Source of the DNA: an uncultured Bacilli bacterium
GTDB taxonomy: Bacteria; Bacillota_I; Bacilli_A; RF39; UBA660
DNA length: 14,184 nt
Direction: 5' to 3'
Assembly (NCBI GenBank): GCA_944331945.1
Contig: CALVJC010000073.1
Coordinates: 1 to 14,184 of the forward strand
Shown: piece after piece, positions 13,073 to 14,184 of the stretch
Numbering within the stretch: position 1 is the stretch's first letter
How the letters are laid out: every line of letters starts with the position of its first letter
Notes under the pieces: generated by a model
What the model saw: only the letters and a program-made list of their open reading frames with translations
Databases searched by the model: none
What the model was told of the DNA's origin: nothing
Position numbers and translations under genes: made by a program

Positions 13073-13957
13073 ATGGAACAAAAAAAAGTTTGGATTCCCT
13101 TCCTTGTTATTATTATGTTATTAGGATTAGGAATGTTTTTCTTTCCTTTCTTGCAGAAACAATTGCAAAGGGAAAAAGAAGAAGCTCCTCCATTCGAAGC
13201 CGAAGAAATCACAACTCCAAATTCTCAAACATGGGAAGAAGAAATGGCTAAAACTTATGATTATTATAAAGAAGAAAATCAAGATCGCTATTTAGCTTAT
13301 CGGGAAAAACATAGTGAACTCTCAGATGAAAATATTTTAACTTATGTAAATATTGGGCTTGATCAACCTTATTATACCAATACCAAGGAAGCACCGAATC
13401 AAAATACACCTTATGTCCTTGTAAATAAATATTATTATTTAGGAAGTAATTATGTACCAGATAATTTAGAAGAATTAGATACCAATTATTCTAAGGGAGG
13501 GATTTCCTTAGTAAAAGAAGCGAAAGAGGCTTTTATTCAGCTTGTTGATGCCGCGAAACAAGATGGCTATACCATTCGTGCTATTTCAGCTTATCGTAGT
13601 TATGAATATCAAGAAGGCCTTTATCAGCGATATGTCAATCAAGATGGAATAGAACTTGCAGATACTTATTCTGCCCGTCCTGGATTTTCTGATCATCAGA
13701 CTGGTCTGGCCGTTGATGTGGACAATCGGGAGCTTGATTTTAATTCCTTTGAACAAACGAAGGAGTTTACTTGGATGCAAGAGCATGCTGTAGAATATGG
13801 GTTCATTTTAAGGTATCCAAAAGATAAGACTGATATTACGGGCTATACCTATGAATCATGGCATTATCGGTATGTAGGAGTAGATTTAGCGCAAAAAATA
13901 AAGGCTAGTAACCTAACCTTTGATGAGTATTATATGCGTTATTTAGACAAGAATTAA
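13073..13957 (+). CDS. Membrane-anchored zinc D,D- or L,D-carboxypeptidase (VanY/LdcB, peptidase M15B)
   Basis: This 294-aa enzyme has one membrane helix at about 7-26 (WIPFLVIIMLLGLGMFFFPF) followed by an outside catalytic part. The M15B motifs are complete: SAYRSYEYQ (172-180), the zinc motif SDHQTGLAVD with H208 and D215, and ESWHYRY (261-267) with catalytic E261 and zinc ligand H264. A stalk of about 130 residues precedes the catalytic domain and contains VNKYYYLGSNYVPDNL, a segment typical of VanY/LdcB proteins. The sequence cannot tell D,D- from L,D-specificity. AGGTGA lies about 6 nt before ATG 13073. The last codons (LDKN, stop) lie inside its terminator. It is not part of a van cluster, so a housekeeping wall-trimming role is more likely than glycopeptide resistance. 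Confidence 0.93.
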   Translation: MEQKKVWIPFLVIIMLLGLGMFFFPFLQKQLQREKEEAPPFEAEEITTPNSQTWEEEMAKTYDYYKEENQDRYLAYREKHSELSDENILTYVNIGLDQPYYTNTKEAPNQNTPYVLVNKYYYLGSNYVPDNLEELDTNYSKGGISLVKEAKEAFIQLVDAAKQDGYTIRAISAYRSYEYQEGLYQRYVNQDGIELADTYSARPGFSDHQTGLAVDVDNRELDFNSFEQTKEFTWMQEHAVEYGFILRYPKDKTDITGYTYESWHYRYVGVDLAQKIKASNLTFDEYYMRYLDKN

Positions 13958-13973
13958 TTCTTGTCTTTTTTTT
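13945..13973 (+). terminator. Palindromic intrinsic terminator overlapping the end of the VanY/LdcB-type gene
   Basis: AGACAAGAA (13945-13953), loop TTAA and TTCTTGTCT (13958-13966) form a perfect 9-bp stem with a run of eight T to 13973. The loop contains the stop codon. The opposite direction has no T-run after the stem, so it acts in the plus direction only. Confidence 0.93.
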
Positions 13974-14097
13974 CGGCTTCTTCAATATCTTTTTTCTTTA
14001 ATTTTAAAGTTTCTTGAATGACTCCTGTAGCATTAAAACTTAGTCCTAAAGTAAAGATATAAGATAAAATATAAAAATAGTTGTAATTTCTCACCAT
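13954..14097 (-). CDS. Candidate 47-residue small membrane protein overlapping the addB remnant
   Basis: From ATG 14097 (or GTG 14094) the frame runs 47 codons to TAA at 13956-13954. It begins MVRNYNYFYILSYIFTLGLS, a possible membrane helix, then a charged helix LKLKKKDIEEAEKK. The SD is weak (AAGAG). The ending EKKDKN-stop is only the neighbouring terminator read backward, so it does not support function. The first half overlaps the AddB-like frame, shifted by one base. It could therefore be the frame-shifted continuation of the broken addB, or a real small gene. Both remain open. Confidence 0.3.
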   Translation of the reverse strand: MVRNYNYFYILSYIFTLGLSFNATGVIQETLKLKKKDIEEAEKKDKN

Positions 14098-14184
14098 AGT
14101 AAAGCTCTTTTAAAATATTCCCAGTTCTGCCTGTTTTATAGTCAACTATTCTGAAATATTCGCCACATTCGTCAATCCTATCCA
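14033..14184 (-). pseudogene. addB: Disrupted or truncated 3' part of an AddB-type nuclease/helicase subunit
   Basis: Reading in from the right edge, the minus strand encodes DRIDECGEYFRIVDYKTG, then ELYYGEKLQLFLYF, and stops at TAA 14035-14033. DRID, DYK and Q-x-x-x-Y are the PD-(D/E)xK nuclease motifs of AddB, the subunit that with AddA processes double-strand breaks for recombination. Intact AddB continues well over 100 residues further and ends with iron-sulfur cysteines; here the frame ends about 12 residues after the Q-x-x-x-Y motif, and no such cysteines follow in any frame before the VanY-type gene. I infer a frameshift or deletion; a sequencing indel is also possible. The rest of the gene lies outside the window. 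Confidence 0.6.

Noticed and set aside
13073..13957. Glycopeptide-resistance VanY
   Set aside because: No vanR/S/H/A/X genes are in the window; housekeeping LdcB/VanY-type proteins are common in Bacillota.

Overview
The window is AT-rich DNA from a walled, low-GC Gram-positive bacterium (Bacillota, Bacilli-like; an uncultured gut lineage is possible but not shown). It uses the standard bacterial code: rlmN and the D-Ala-D-Ala carboxypeptidase end in TGA, and tryptophans are TGG. SD sequences are strong (AGGAGG, GAGGTGA). Peptidoglycan peptidases and a PASTA kinase argue for a cell wall. I see no tRNA, rRNA, CRISPR, insertion sequence or prophage.

Layout. (1) 1-2200: a secreted/surface protein cut by the left edge (minus), a small minus-strand transcription unit upstream of it whose 43-codon ORF contains an in-frame G9 tract and whose stop lies in an intrinsic terminator, and a divergent 182-aa protein (plus) of a probable winged-helix type. 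(2) 2210-7970: one tightly packed minus-strand operon, rlmN-prpC-prkC-rsgA-rpe plus a 224-aa membrane protein, with 1- to 4-nt overlaps. This is the conserved Bacillota block joining rRNA modification, Ser/Thr phosphatase/kinase signalling, ribosome maturation and pentose phosphate metabolism. (3) 8014-8841: a SigF/SigG-like sigma factor preceded by a 26-codon ORF, with its own promoter and terminator. (4) 8881-11251: three membrane or secreted proteins of unknown role, one with two PepSY domains. (5) 11250-11727: a 5'-truncated regulator fragment carrying eleven 21-bp tandem repeats, abutting the terminator of the next gene. (6) 11738-13973: a PBP5-type D-Ala-D-Ala carboxypeptidase, divergent from a membrane-anchored VanY/LdcB-type carboxypeptidase. 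(7) 13954-14184: the disrupted 3' part of an AddB-type nuclease and an overlapping 47-codon ORF.

Functionally the window centres on the cell envelope. PrkC (PASTA domains outside, kinase inside) and PrpC sense and reset wall status, and the two carboxypeptidases trim peptidoglycan stem peptides. Several anchored proteins of unknown function surround a sporulation-type sigma factor whose usual anti-sigma partners are absent here. The most interesting spots are the G-tract leader ORF upstream of the surface gene, the repeat-bearing regulator remnant, and the sigma factor with its tiny upstream ORF.
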